Of a stretch of DNA of 64,000 nt, positions 6,982 through 15,947 are shown in pieces (within the stretch, counting starts at the first letter, position 1; each line of letters begins with the position of its first letter). Source of the DNA: Olsenella uli (GTDB lineage: Bacteria; Actinomycetota; Coriobacteriia; Coriobacteriales; Atopobiaceae); assembly GCF_016899935.1 (NCBI RefSeq), contig NZ_JACJJK010000010.1, positions 1-64,000 of the forward strand, read 5' to 3'. The translations under genes and the position numbers were made by a program. A model generated the notes under the pieces. The model was not told the DNA's origin, ran no database searches, and worked only from the letters and a program-made list of their open reading frames with translations.

Positions 6982-7659
6982 CTAGTCGAGGTCGCCGAAG
7001 TCGCCGGGGTTCACCGTCACGGCGGGGGCCGGCGTCGGGATGGGCGCAGCCACGGCGGCCGGGGCGCTCACGGGCGCGTCGGCGTGCGTGGTGCCGGCCG
7101 ATCCGCTCGGCGCGCCGGAGAGGCTGGCCTGCGTGGGGAACATGGCCTCGGCGTCGTCCATGAAGTGCTGCAGGAGCTTCTTGTACTCGCCGCGGAACTC
7201 CTCGCGGGAGGCCTTGAGGCGGTCGATCTCGTCGAGCTCGTTCTGCTTCTCGGCGAGGGCCTGGCGGATGACCTCGCGGGCCTTGGCGTCGGCCTCGTTG
7301 CGGATGCGGTCGGCGTTGTCGCGGGCCTCGGAGAGGAGCTTGTCGGCGGACTGCTGGGCGACGATCAGCACCTGCGAGATCTGGCGCTCGGAGGCGGAGA
7401 GGTCGGGCACGGGCGCGGCGGCCTGCGTGGGCGCCGGCGCGGGGGCGGGGCGCTCCTCGAGGCTCGCGATCTGCGCCTGGGCGGCGGAGAGCTGCTGCTC
7501 GGTGGAGGTCAGGCGGCCCTTGAGGTCCGCGATCTTCTGGAGCATCGCGTCGACCTCGGAGGAGAGCTGCTCGAGGAAGGCGTCGACCTCCTCGGTGTCG
7601 TAGCCGTGCTTGGAGGGGGAGAAGGTCTGCTGTTCGATGTCTGCGGGTGTGATTGCCAT
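6982..7659 (-). CDS. divIVA: DivIVA-domain cell division protein
   Basis: 225 residues. The N-terminal DivIVA domain reads MAITPADIEQQTFSPSKHGY then DTEEVDAFL, followed by a coiled coil, a Pro/Ala linker around residues 70-90, and a second long coiled coil. The C-terminus is a Pro/Ala-rich tail ending in GDFGDLD. Actinobacterial DivIVA/Wag31-like proteins recognise curved membrane and organise polar or septal wall growth. The ATG at 7659 with GAAAGGGAACAGG upstream is chosen over an in-frame GTG at 7716. It is the last gene of the dcw cluster, just before a strong terminator. Confidence 0.9.
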   Translation of the reverse strand: MAITPADIEQQTFSPSKHGYDTEEVDAFLEQLSSEVDAMLQKIADLKGRLTSTEQQLSAAQAQIASLEERPAPAPAPTQAAAPVPDLSASERQISQVLIVAQQSADKLLSEARDNADRIRNEADAKAREVIRQALAEKQNELDEIDRLKASREEFRGEYKKLLQHFMDDAEAMFPTQASLSGAPSGSAGTTHADAPVSAPAAVAAPIPTPAPAVTVNPGDFGDLD

Positions 7660-7719
7660 TCCTGTTCCCTTTCCTTCGACGGGGGCGGGCTCGGCCCGCG
7701 CCCCTGTGTACACCAAATC

Positions 7720-7989
7720 TTACAGGAGAATCGTGTAGACGAGCCGCTCGATGACGCCCAGGACCAATATCGCCACAACGGGCGACCAGTCCACGCCCAT
7801 AATCGGCGGGATGAAGCGGCGGAAGAGCCCGAGGTAGGGCTCCACCAGCATGCCCACCGCGCCGCGCAGGTCGTCGAAGAAGCCGCCGGGGCGCGCGGGC
7901 ACCCACGACATGAGGCACCACGCGACGATGAGCCACCCGTAGATGTCAAAGAGCCGTTGAACGATCGAGACGAGCTGATAGAGTCCCAT
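7720..7989 (-). CDS. YggT family membrane protein
   Basis: 89 residues with two hydrophobic segments (LFDIYGWLIVAWCLMSWV and VVAILVLGVIERLVYTILL) and the conserved EPYLGLFRRFIPP loop typical of YggT proteins. In actinobacteria and cyanobacteria the gene is regularly found between sepF/proC and divIVA and is linked to division or nucleoid organisation, but its biochemical role is not known. AGGAAAGG precedes the ATG. It lies 60 bp upstream of divIVA. Confidence 0.9.
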   Translation of the reverse strand: MGLYQLVSIVQRLFDIYGWLIVAWCLMSWVPARPGGFFDDLRGAVGMLVEPYLGLFRRFIPPIMGVDWSPVVAILVLGVIERLVYTILL

Positions 7990-8020
7990 GACTGCCTTTC
8001 CTGAGGGCGCCGCCCGCCGG

Positions 8021-8833
8021 CTATCCTTCGGCGAGCTCGCGCGTGCGGGCGAGGGCCGCGTCGATCGCCGCGTAGGTCCCCTTCGTGAGCGGGCCCTCGA
8101 GCTCGTAGAGGGCCGCCGCGGTGGTCCCGCCCGGCGACGTCACGCGCTCCATATATTCCCTCGGGTGGACGCCCTCAGTCAGGAGCTGCTCGGCGCAGCC
8201 GCGCATCGTGGAGGCGACCATCTCGCGCGCGCAGGCCGCCGGGAGCCCCGCGCGGACGCCGGCGCGCGTGAGAGCGTCGACAAAGAGCGAGAAGAACGCC
8301 GGCGCGCAGCCCGAGACGGCGCCCGCGACGTCGAGCTGGTCCTCGCGCATGACCGCGACCGCGCCCAGGGCCGAGAAGAGCGTGCGCACGAGCTCCACGT
8401 CCTTCTCGCCCGCGCGCGACCCGGCCGTGACGGCCGTGGCGCCCGAGCGCACCTGGACGGGCAGGTTGGGCATCACGCGAACCACGCGCGCGGACGGCAG
8501 CGCCGCCTCGATCGCGGACACGGGGACGCCCGCCGCGATCGAGACCACGAGCCGCTCCCCCACCAGCGGCGCGAGCTCGGCCATGACGCCGCCGAGCACC
8601 TGCGGCTTCACCGCGAGCACGAGGACGTCGGGGCCGTCGGCGAGAAGCGCGGCGCCGTCCGGGAACGTGCGCGCGCCGAGCGCGGAGAAGGGCCCGAGGC
8701 GCGCCGGGTCGCTGTCGGCGACGAGCAGGCGCGCGGCGTCCACCGTGCCGGCCTCGACGAGGCCGCGCGCGATCGAGCCGCCCATGGCGCCCGCGCCGAC
8801 GACGCCGACGCTCACCGAGAGCTGGTCTGCCAT
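8021..8833 (-). CDS. proC: Pyrroline-5-carboxylate reductase
   Basis: 270 residues. The N-terminal Rossmann motif VGAGAMGGSIARGLVEAG binds NAD(P)H; VLAVKPQVL and RVMPNLPVQVRSG are family signatures, and the C-terminal dimerisation segment has the TSPGGTTAAALYELE motif. It catalyses the last step of proline synthesis. The ATG follows a purine-rich stretch that starts with the end of sepF. proC between sepF and yggT is the usual arrangement in this phylum, so its place in a division cluster is not unusual. Confidence 0.94.
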   Translation of the reverse strand: MADQLSVSVGVVGAGAMGGSIARGLVEAGTVDAARLLVADSDPARLGPFSALGARTFPDGAALLADGPDVLVLAVKPQVLGGVMAELAPLVGERLVVSIAAGVPVSAIEAALPSARVVRVMPNLPVQVRSGATAVTAGSRAGEKDVELVRTLFSALGAVAVMREDQLDVAGAVSGCAPAFFSLFVDALTRAGVRAGLPAACAREMVASTMRGCAEQLLTEGVHPREYMERVTSPGGTTAAALYELEGPLTKGTYAAIDAALARTRELAEG

Positions 8834-8843
8834 CGCGCGCCCC

Positions 8844-9485
8844 CTAGCGGACGAGGTCGCCGTCGGCGACCAGCTTGTCGATGTCGGTGGCCGTGAGCGT
8901 CACGCCCTGCGGCAGCACGGCGAAGACGCGGTCGCCGAGCTCGGTGACCTCGCCGTTCACGCCGTAGGAGAAGCCGAAGCAGAAGTCGAGGATGCGCTTG
9001 GCGCACTCGATGTTGGTGTTGCGGAAGACGACCACCACGGGCTGGTTGGTGCGCACGCGGCGCACGACGGTCTGCACGTCGTCGTAGGAGACGGGGCGCA
9101 GCACGTAGGGCGGCAGCTGCCCGGAGCTCACGCGGGAGGCGCGCCCCGTGGAGAGGTCGGTGGTGGGCTGCGGCGCGACGTCGTAGCCGGACGGGCCGCC
9201 GGCGACGGGCATGACCGGGGTCGGGTCGGCGTAGGAGGGGCGCGCGGGGGCTCCCTGGTCGCGCCCGCCCACGGGCCGGCCGGAGCGCGTGTAGACCGAG
9301 ACGCTCTCCGCCTCGGGGCGCGGGGTCGTGCCGAGCAGGCGCCCGCTGCCGGAGGAGGTGTCGCGGCGCGAGCCGCCCTCGCGGCTGTAGCCGTCGTCCT
9401 CGTAGCCCTCGTCGTAGTAGTCGTCCTCGTAGTAGTCGTCGCCACCGCCGCGCAGGCGGTCCTTGATCGTGTCGAGGAAGCTCAT
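8844..9485 (-). CDS. sepF: Cell division protein SepF
   Basis: 213 residues. It starts with MSFLDTIKDRL, a short amphipathic helix expected to anchor to the membrane, followed by a long acidic, Tyr-rich and Gly-rich linker (YYEDDYYDEGYEDDGY) and the compact C-terminal SepF domain (PVSYDDVQTVVRRVRTNQPV, IECAKRILDFCFGFSYGVNG, DRVFAVLPQGV). In actinobacteria, which lack ftsA, SepF is the main membrane tether for FtsZ. It lies between yggS and proC, close to ftsZ. Confidence 0.94.
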   Translation of the reverse strand: MSFLDTIKDRLRGGGDDYYEDDYYDEGYEDDGYSREGGSRRDTSSGSGRLLGTTPRPEAESVSVYTRSGRPVGGRDQGAPARPSYADPTPVMPVAGGPSGYDVAPQPTTDLSTGRASRVSSGQLPPYVLRPVSYDDVQTVVRRVRTNQPVVVVFRNTNIECAKRILDFCFGFSYGVNGEVTELGDRVFAVLPQGVTLTATDIDKLVADGDLVR

Positions 9486-9524
9486 GTGCCCTCCTTCGCT
9501 CGTGCGCCTCGCGGCGCAGCACCG

Positions 9525-10253
9525 TTAGTCGAGGTTGTACCCCGGGTCGAACACGCACCTTCCGAGGCGGACGAGGGTCGAGCCCTCCTCCACCGCGATC
9601 TCAAAGTCGTCGCTCATGCCGCACGAGAGCGTCTCGAGCGCAAGCCCCGTCCGCGCGCGCAGCTCGTCCGCGAGCTCCCGCAGGCCCGAGAAGGTCCTTC
9701 TCGCCGCGGACGGGTCGCCGGCCGGGGCCATCGTCATGAGGCCGCGCACCGAGAGCCCCGGCAGGGCCACGACCTCCTCCGCACACGCGCGCAGCTCGTC
9801 CGGCGAGAAGCCCGACTTGGAGGCCTCGCCGGAGACGTTGGTCTCGAGCAGCACGTCCGCGACGATCCCGCGCGCCGCGCAGCGCGTGGAGACGGCCTCG
9901 GCGAGGTGCGCCGAGGAGATCGAGTGAATCAGCCGGACCCGGCCGATCACCTGGTTGATCTTGTTCTTCTGGAGGTTGCCGATCATGTCGAAGGTCGCCC
10001 CGGCGGCCTCGGGCGCGCCCTCGAGGGCGTCGAGCTTGCGCCCGAGCTCCTGCGGGCGGTTCTCGCCGAAGCGCGACCATCCCGCGCGCAGGGCGAGAAG
10101 GACCGCGTCGACGTCGACCGTCTTGGAGACCGCGATGGCCTCCGTCTCGCGCGGGTCCCTCCCCGCGCGGGCGGCCGCCGCCGCGACGCGCTCGACGATC
10201 TCCTCGCGCCGGCTCCTCAGGAACTCCTCGTATGACCTCGGGTCGCCCGTCAT
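9525..10253 (-). CDS. YggS-family PLP homeostasis protein
   Basis: 242 residues of the alanine-racemase N-terminal fold. AIAVSKTVDVDAV contains the PLP lysine; FGENRPQEL, FDMIGNLQKNKI, VLLETNVSGEASKSGF and GLMTMAP are family signatures. YggS/PipY proteins hold PLP and influence vitamin B6 and amino-acid balance without known catalysis. The ATG overlaps the TGA of the upstream gene (ATGA), showing coupling with pgeF. Confidence 0.93.
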   Translation of the reverse strand: MTGDPRSYEEFLRSRREEIVERVAAAAARAGRDPRETEAIAVSKTVDVDAVLLALRAGWSRFGENRPQELGRKLDALEGAPEAAGATFDMIGNLQKNKINQVIGRVRLIHSISSAHLAEAVSTRCAARGIVADVLLETNVSGEASKSGFSPDELRACAEEVVALPGLSVRGLMTMAPAGDPSAARRTFSGLRELADELRARTGLALETLSCGMSDDFEIAVEEGSTLVRLGRCVFDPGYNLD

Positions 10254-11065
10254 CCGAGCGTCGCCTCCCCTGTTCTCATGAGTGCGATCGCGCCGTGGCG
10301 GCCGGTCTCGCCGCCCTCGGCGCGGTACGAGTAGAAGCGCTCCGTCGCGCTCGCCGTCGAGACGTCGCAGACCGCCACGTTCTTCTCGGGCACGCCGGCC
10401 TCCGCGAGCGCGGCGACCACGGCGGCGCCGAGGTCGAGGTGGCGCGGCGTCGGCACGACCGAGGGGCCAAACTCAGTAGCGAAGCGGGCGGCAAGGTCCT
10501 CGGAGACCTCGTAGTCGGCGGCGCCGACGTGCGGGCCCACGTAGGCGAGAAGGTCGGCGGGCGCGCAGCCGGCCTCGGCGCAGAGGGAGCGCACGGCCGT
10601 GCCGCAGATGCGCGCGACCGTGCCGCGCCAGCCGGAGTGGACGACGGCGAACGCGCCCGGGGCCGCGAGGACCACGGGGACGCAGTCGGCGAAGCACAGG
10701 AGGACCGGCACGTCCGGGGCCGTGCAGACCACGGCGTCCGCGCCCGCCTCGGCCTCGGCGCGCGCGGCGTCGAGCGCGGCCGGGTCGGCCGAGCGCACGA
10801 CGACCACGTGGTCGCCGTGGACCTGGTGCGGCACCACGAGACGGTCGAGAAGGTCCTCGGCTCCGAGCGCCGCGAGCGCGCGACGGCGGTTCTCCGCGAC
10901 GCGCGCGGGGTCGTCGCCGCAGCGCGCGCCGAGGTTGAGCGAGGCGTAGGGCGCCTCGGAGACGCCGCCCGTCCGCTCGGTGAACGCGAGCGTGACCCCG
11001 CCCGGACGGGAATCGTCCGAGAGCAGGGTCACGCCGCACGAGGTCTGTCGCGTGAGCGCGGCCAT
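10250..11065 (-). CDS. pgeF: Laccase-domain protein (PgeF/YfiH family)
   Basis: 271 residues. Diagnostic motifs are VPHQVHGDHVVVV, VVCTAPDVPVLLCFADCVPV, FAVVHSGWRGTVARI and VGPHVGAADYEV, which carry the His/Cys ligands of this family. Members were called polyphenol oxidases; E. coli YfiH/PgeF edits wrongly built peptidoglycan precursors (removing UDP-MurNAc-L-Ser), which would suit a cell-wall cluster. The ATG at 11065 begins two bases after the ftsZ stop. Confidence 0.9.
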   Translation of the reverse strand: MAALTRQTSCGVTLLSDDSRPGGVTLAFTERTGGVSEAPYASLNLGARCGDDPARVAENRRRALAALGAEDLLDRLVVPHQVHGDHVVVVRSADPAALDAARAEAEAGADAVVCTAPDVPVLLCFADCVPVVLAAPGAFAVVHSGWRGTVARICGTAVRSLCAEAGCAPADLLAYVGPHVGAADYEVSEDLAARFATEFGPSVVPTPRHLDLGAAVVAALAEAGVPEKNVAVCDVSTASATERFYSYRAEGGETGRHGAIALMRTGEATLG

Positions 11066-11067
11066 CG

Positions 11068-12231
11068 CTAGAGGCGGCTGCGCTTGAGGAAGTCGGGGAT
11101 GTCGAACTCCTTGTCGTTGGACGAGGAGGCCGAGGCCGGGCGGCTCACGTTGATCGGCATGGAGGCCGGCTGCTGCGAGGCGGGCGTGGGCGCCGGGCGC
11201 ACGTCGCGCGCGGGGGCCTGGCGCTCGCGGCGCGGGGCCATGTTGAGCGACGGGAGCGGCTGCTGCACGTTGGCGTCGTTGAAGCCGGTGGCGATGACGG
11301 TCACGCGGACCTGGTCGCCGAGGGACTCGTCGACGACGGTGCCGAAGATGATGTTGGCTTCGGGGTCGACGTTCTTGGCCACGAGGTCGGCGGCGTCGTT
11401 GATCTCCTGGATGCCGAGGTCCTTGTTGCCGGCGATCGAGAGGAGGACGCGGGTGGCACCGTCGATCGAGCTCTCGAGCAGGCGGCTGGAGATGGCCTCC
11501 TCGGCGGCGTCGGTGGCGCGGTTGTCGCCGGAGGCGGTTCCGATGCCCATCATGGCCGTGCCCGCGCCCTTCATGATGGTGCAGACGTCGGCGAAGTCGA
11601 GGTTGATGAGGCCCGGGACCGTGATGAGGTCGGTGATGCCCTGGGTGCCCTGGCACAGCACGTCGTCGGCCATGCGGAAGGCCTCGAGCATCGTGGTCTT
11701 CTTCTCGGAGAGGTCGAGCAGGCGGTCGTTGGGGATCACGATGAGCGTGTCCACGTTCTCGGAGAGGTTGGCGATGCCCTGGGTGGCCGAGGCGTAGCGC
11801 TTGCGGCCCTCGAAGGTGAAGGGCTTGGTCACGACGCCCACGGTGAGGGCGCCCACGTCGTTCTTGGCGATGTCGGCCACCACGGGCGCGGCGCCGGTGC
11901 CGGTGCCGCCGCCCTCGCCGGCGGTGATGAAGACCATGTCGGAGCCGGCGAGCGCGGCCTTAATCTCGTCGCGAGAGTCCTCGGCTGCCTCCTTGCCGAC
12001 CTCGGGGTTGGCGCCGGCGCCGAGGCCCTTGGTGATGTCGGTGCCGATGTGGACCTTGATGTCGGCGTCGGAGATGGCGAGCGCCTGCGCGTCGGTGTTG
12101 ACGGCGACGAACTCGACGCCGCGGATGCCCTCCTCGATCATGCGGTTCACCGCGTTGGTGCCGCCGCCGCCCACGCCCACGACCTTGATCACGGCGAGAT
12201 AGTTGCTGAGGGTGTCGGTGTCCTTGATCAT
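11068..12231 (-). CDS. ftsZ: Cell division GTPase FtsZ
   Basis: 387 residues. The tubulin signature [13 protein letters not shown] is present, with [18 protein letters not shown] at the N-terminus and the catalytic T7 region [12 protein letters not shown] variable linker leads to the C-terminal peptide [13 protein letters not shown] that binds SepF and other partners. It polymerises into the Z-ring at mid-cell. AAAGGAGAGCACG precedes the ATG. A separate promoter is likely in the 200-bp gap upstream, so ftsZ and the genes after it can be expressed apart from the rest of the dcw cluster. Confidence 0.97.
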   Translation of the reverse strand: MIKDTDTLSNYLAVIKVVGVGGGGTNAVNRMIEEGIRGVEFVAVNTDAQALAISDADIKVHIGTDITKGLGAGANPEVGKEAAEDSRDEIKAALAGSDMVFITAGEGGGTGTGAAPVVADIAKNDVGALTVGVVTKPFTFEGRKRYASATQGIANLSENVDTLIVIPNDRLLDLSEKKTTMLEAFRMADDVLCQGTQGITDLITVPGLINLDFADVCTIMKGAGTAMMGIGTASGDNRATDAAEEAISSRLLESSIDGATRVLLSIAGNKDLGIQEINDAADLVAKNVDPEANIIFGTVVDESLGDQVRVTVIATGFNDANVQQPLPSLNMAPRRERQAPARDVRPAPTPASQQPASMPINVSRPASASSSNDKEFDIPDFLKRSRL

Positions 12232-12356
12232 CGTGCTCTCCTTTTGCCTTTCGTGCCTCGTTGCGGAGCGTGCCTGAGGTCGTGCTTCTCGCTCGGTCCC
12301 GTGCGAGGCAAACCCTAAAGGTCAAGTTAACCCCGAAGCTTGGGATAAAGCGAAGC

Positions 12357-12386
12357 ATATTTGCACACTTGAGGCTTGCTCGTCAA
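12357..12386 (-). promoter_or_regulatory. Candidate ftsZ promoter with ACTTGA repeats
   Basis: On the minus strand TTGACG (12381-12386) and AAATAT (12357-12362) are 18 bp apart, about 125 bases ahead of the ftsZ ATG. Around it lie ACTTGAGG (from 12367), TCAAGT (from 12384) and TCAAGT again (from 12322), words also clustered upstream of ftsL. The promoter match is moderate. Confidence 0.5.
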
Positions 12387-12438
12387 GTCGTGTGACGAAT
12401 CTGTGGACGCCGCAGCTCGGAGGGGCTGCGAGCGGCCG

Positions 12439-13491
12439 TCACTCCCCCGAGGTCTGCGCCGCGCCCACGCCGTCGCCGGGCTGGACGTTGTCGGAGTCGA
12501 GCTCGCGGTAGGCGGGGCTCGAGGGAACGCGCACGTTGATGCGCACGACGTGACCGTCGCTCTGGGCGAGGTAGCCCTCGACGATGCGCTCCTTCTCGGA
12601 GATGTCGGTCGGCTCGCCGAGGGAGACCTCGACGCCGCTCTCCAGCACGCAGGAGACGTTCTCCGTCGAGGGGGCGCTGTAGCACGCGACCTGCGCGGCG
12701 AAGTCGTCCGAGAAGCCCTCCTGGAACTGGCGCACGGCGTCGAGCACGGCGTCGGTGGCCGCCGAGCCGGGAGCGGGGTCCACGGTGGAGGGGACGTCGG
12801 TGACGAGGAGGCAGCCGGCCTGCTGGGCGAGCGCGAGGGCGGCGTCGCTCACGGACTGCCCCTCCGCCGCCTCCACGCTGACGGGCTCGATCCAGGTGTT
12901 CTGCTCGCTCAGGTACCAGGCGACGGTCCCCGAGCTCATGAGCACGAGCATGGCGGGGCGCTGCTCCTCCACGCTGATCACGAGGGTGCCGGGGAAGGAG
13001 CGCGAGAAGCTCGCGGAGGCCACCCAGGGGTTCTTCCGGAGCGACTCCTCGATGGCGTCGGTGTCCACGTTGAGCAGGGTCGCCCCCTCGGGCACCTGGG
13101 CGAGGCTCTGGACGTCCTCGGCGCTCACGTGCTCGGTGGGCTCGAACTCGATCGAGGTGATCGCGAAGACCGGCGAGTTGCGCAGCGCGAAGAGCGCGAC
13201 CACGGCGACGAGGGCGAGGGCGAGCAGGCCCGCCGCGACGAGCGCCGCGACCCTGAGCATGCCGGCGCGCTGGTGCCGGACGCGGCGGTCGCGGGGGCGC
13301 TGGGGCTTCGCAGCGGCGCGGCCCGGCCCCGCGAGCTGCGGGCCCGAGCGGCGGGCGGTCACGGGCGCCTTCGCGCGGGCGCGCGGCGCGGGCGCCTGGG
13401 CCGTGCGCGGCGCCGGGGCGCGACGGGCGCGCCCGGCGGCCTTGGGCGCCCGTCCCCGGGGCGTGGGCCGCCTGTCCTTCTCGCCCGCCAT
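12439..13491 (-). CDS. ftsQ: FtsQ/DivIB-type cell division protein
   Basis: 350 residues. A basic, Ala/Pro/Arg-rich cytoplasmic tail of about 85 residues is followed by one membrane helix (VAALVAAGLLALALVAVVAL) and a POTRA domain (FAITSIEFEPTEHVSAEDVQ, LLNVDTDAIEESLRKNPWVA, FPGTLVISVEEQRP). This is the bitopic scaffold that links early and late divisome proteins with FtsL and FtsB. The ATG lies three bases after the murB-side gap, in line with co-transcription with murC and murB. The long basic tail is characteristic of actinobacterial forms. Confidence 0.9.
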   Translation of the reverse strand: MAGEKDRRPTPRGRAPKAAGRARRAPAPRTAQAPAPRARAKAPVTARRSGPQLAGPGRAAAKPQRPRDRRVRHQRAGMLRVAALVAAGLLALALVAVVALFALRNSPVFAITSIEFEPTEHVSAEDVQSLAQVPEGATLLNVDTDAIEESLRKNPWVASASFSRSFPGTLVISVEEQRPAMLVLMSSGTVAWYLSEQNTWIEPVSVEAAEGQSVSDAALALAQQAGCLLVTDVPSTVDPAPGSAATDAVLDAVRQFQEGFSDDFAAQVACYSAPSTENVSCVLESGVEVSLGEPTDISEKERIVEGYLAQSDGHVVRINVRVPSSPAYRELDSDNVQPGDGVGAAQTSGE

Positions 13492-13494
13492 GGG

Positions 13495-14412
13495 CTAGCC
13501 CCCGAATCCGAGGAACTTCACCTCGGGGGAGAGGTCGATGCCGTAGCGCCCCATGACGGCGTCGTGGGCGCGCGTGATGAGGGCGAGCACGTCCGCGGCG
13601 CGGGCGCCGCCCCGGTTGACGATGAAGTTGGCGTGCGTCGGCGAGATCTCGGCGCCGCCGCACGTGAGACCGGAGAGGCCGCACGACTCGATCAGCGCCC
13701 CCACCGAGCGGTCGGGCGGGTTGCGGAAGACCGAGCCGCAGCTCGGCAGCGACAGCGGCTGGCTCTGGCGGCGCCGGCGCAGACGGGCGTCCATGTCGGC
13801 GGCGATCGCGTCCTTCTCGGCGGGCATGAGCTGGAGCGTGGCCTCGAGGATGACCTCCGAGGTGGGCAGCGTCGTCGTGCGATAGCCCCACTCGACCTCC
13901 TCGCCGGCGTAGCGGTGCATCCCCTCCCCGGGCCGGTACACCACGAGGTCACGGACGCGCCGGCCGATCCACTCGCGCCGCGACCCGGCGTTCATGGAGA
14001 GCGCCCCGCCGAGCGTGCCGGGGATGCCCGCGCACGGCTCGAGCCCCGAGAGCGAGGCCCGCAGCGCCTCGTTGACCACGCGGGAGAGCGCGGCGCCGGC
14101 GCCGGCCGTGATCGTGCGGTCCTCGGCCGAGACGTTCACGCGCGTGAAGTCGCCGTCCAGGACGATGACGCAGCCGTCGTAGCCGGCGTCGTCGGCCAGG
14201 ACGTTGCTCCCCTTGCCGAGCACGACCCAGCGGACGTGCTCCTCGGCGAGCACCTCGACGGTGCGCACGAGGGCAGCGTAGTCGCGCACGCGCACGAACA
14301 GCGCCGCCGGCCCGCCGATGCGATAGCTCGTCCGGCGGGAGAGCGGCTCGTCGCGCGAGACGTCGGCGTCGACGGCCCCCGAGAGGCTCATGTAGGCGTT
14401 GAAGACGCTCAA
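13495..14412 (-). CDS. murB: UDP-N-acetylenolpyruvoylglucosamine reductase
   Basis: 305 residues. RRTSYRIGGPAALFVR, VLGKGSNVLADDAGYDG and AGIPGTLGGALSMNAGS bind FAD and substrate; the catalytic serine region is SCGSVFRNP and the C-terminal glutamate is in HANFIVN-type surroundings. It reduces UDP-GlcNAc-enolpyruvate to UDP-MurNAc. The most likely start is TTG at 14412, with AGGGGGC in front of it, directly after the murC stop; an in-frame ATG lies six codons further in. It is part of the murC-murB-ftsQ block. Confidence 0.93.
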   Translation of the reverse strand: MSVFNAYMSLSGAVDADVSRDEPLSRRTSYRIGGPAALFVRVRDYAALVRTVEVLAEEHVRWVVLGKGSNVLADDAGYDGCVIVLDGDFTRVNVSAEDRTITAGAGAALSRVVNEALRASLSGLEPCAGIPGTLGGALSMNAGSRREWIGRRVRDLVVYRPGEGMHRYAGEEVEWGYRTTTLPTSEVILEATLQLMPAEKDAIAADMDARLRRRRQSQPLSLPSCGSVFRNPPDRSVGALIESCGLSGLTCGGAEISPTHANFIVNRGGARAADVLALITRAHDAVMGRYGIDLSPEVKFLGFGG

Positions 14413-14421
14413 GCGTGCCCC

Positions 14422-15828
14422 CTAGCGGCCCGCGCGCTCGCGCATGGCCTCGATGAAGGCGGGGCCGATTGCGGTCACGTCGCCGGCGCCCTGCGTGATC
14501 AGCAGGTCACCGGGGCGGCAGGTGGCGCAGAGGTCGTCAATCAGGGCGTGGCGGTTCGGCACGTACGCGACGTCACCGACGTGCCCGCGGGCGCGCACGG
14601 CCGAGACGACGGTCTTGCCGGAGACGCCCGGGATGGGCATCTCGCCCGCGCTGAAGACGTCCATGACGCGCAGGACGTCGGCGTGGTCGAAGGCCGTGCC
14701 GAACTCGTCGGCGAGCGCCTGCGTGCGGCTGTAGCGGTGCGGCTGGAAGACGCACACGATCCGCTCGAAGGGCAGGTCGGCGGCCGCGCCGAGGGTCGCC
14801 GCGATCTCGGTCGGATGGTGGCCGTAGTCGTCCACGACCGTCACGCCCGCGACGTCGCCGACGTGCGTGAAGCGGCGGCGCGCGCCCTTGAACTGGGAGA
14901 GCGCGGCGGCCGCGTCCTCGGCGTCGAGGCCGAGCACGCCGGCCACGGCGATCGCGGCGGTGGCGTTGGCCATGTTGTGGCGGCCGGGGTTGGCAGCGAT
15001 GGTCACGTGGACGTTCTTCTCGCCGCCCGGCAGGCGCACCGAGAAGCTGCTCGCGAGCGCGTGGTTGGACGGCTCGGGGACGCACACGTAGTCGCAGGCG
15101 GGGTCGAAGCCGTAGGTCACGACGCGCCGGCCGGTGGAGCGGGCGAGCTCCACGTAGCGGGCCACGTCGCCGTTGACGATGACCGTGCCCTCGTCGCCGA
15201 CGAGGCCCATGAACGTGCAGAAGGTCTTCTCGATGTTCTCGAGCGTGCCGTAGTGGTCGAGGTGGTCGGCCTCGATGTTGGTCACCACCACGACGCGCGG
15301 GTTCAGGTAGAGGAAGGAGCCGTCGGACTCGTCCGCCTCGCAGACGAAGTGCTCGCCGGAGCCGTTGCGGCCGTTGGTGCCGTAGCCCTCCACCACGCCG
15401 CCAATCAGAAACGACGGGTCGAGGCCCATCTTGTCGAGCATCGTGGCCACCATCGAGGAGGTGGTCGTCTTGCCGTGCGTGCCGGCGACGGCCACCGTGG
15501 TGGAGGCGCCGGAGAGGTAGGAGAGCATCTTGGCGCGCGGCCAGATGGGGATGCCCAGCTCGCGGGCGCGCACGACCTCGGGGTTGGTCTCGGGGATCGC
15601 CGTGGAGGTGACCACGACCTGCGGCGCGACGACGTCGATCGTGGCCGCGTCGTGGCCCACGGTGACGTCGATGCCGGCCGCCTCGAGCTCGCGGACGTAG
15701 TGCGAGCTCTTGAGGTCCGAGCCCGTGACGCGGCATCCGCGCTCGTGGAGCACCAGGGCGATGCCGCTCATGCCGGCCCCGCCGATGCCGATGAAGTGCG
15801 CGCTGGTGACGTTCTGCATGTCGGACAT
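14422..15828 (-). CDS. murC: UDP-N-acetylmuramate-L-alanine ligase
   Basis: 468 residues. FIGIGGAGMSGIALVLHERG is the N-terminal UDP-binding motif, VAGTHGKTTTSSMVATML the ATP-binding P-loop and DYGHHPTEIAATL the C-terminal domain signature of MurC. It adds L-Ala to UDP-MurNAc. The ATG at 15828 (MSDMQNV) has GGAGGG eight bases upstream. Upstream of it comes a 940-bp repeat region that separates this block from murG, so murC probably starts a transcript of its own. Confidence 0.95.
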   Translation of the reverse strand: MSDMQNVTSAHFIGIGGAGMSGIALVLHERGCRVTGSDLKSSHYVRELEAAGIDVTVGHDAATIDVVAPQVVVTSTAIPETNPEVVRARELGIPIWPRAKMLSYLSGASTTVAVAGTHGKTTTSSMVATMLDKMGLDPSFLIGGVVEGYGTNGRNGSGEHFVCEADESDGSFLYLNPRVVVVTNIEADHLDHYGTLENIEKTFCTFMGLVGDEGTVIVNGDVARYVELARSTGRRVVTYGFDPACDYVCVPEPSNHALASSFSVRLPGGEKNVHVTIAANPGRHNMANATAAIAVAGVLGLDAEDAAAALSQFKGARRRFTHVGDVAGVTVVDDYGHHPTEIAATLGAAADLPFERIVCVFQPHRYSRTQALADEFGTAFDHADVLRVMDVFSAGEMPIPGVSGKTVVSAVRARGHVGDVAYVPNRHALIDDLCATCRPGDLLITQGAGDVTAIGPAFIEAMRERAGR

Positions 15829-15947
15829 TCTGCCGACCCTCCGTCCTTCTCGGTGCATATCGCATCTACTGTAGCCCAAACGGGCGCCGCCCACGCCGGC
15901 TTGCGCCCTCGTGCACAAATCCCGCTTGACGCGCTGCCCAAGAAACG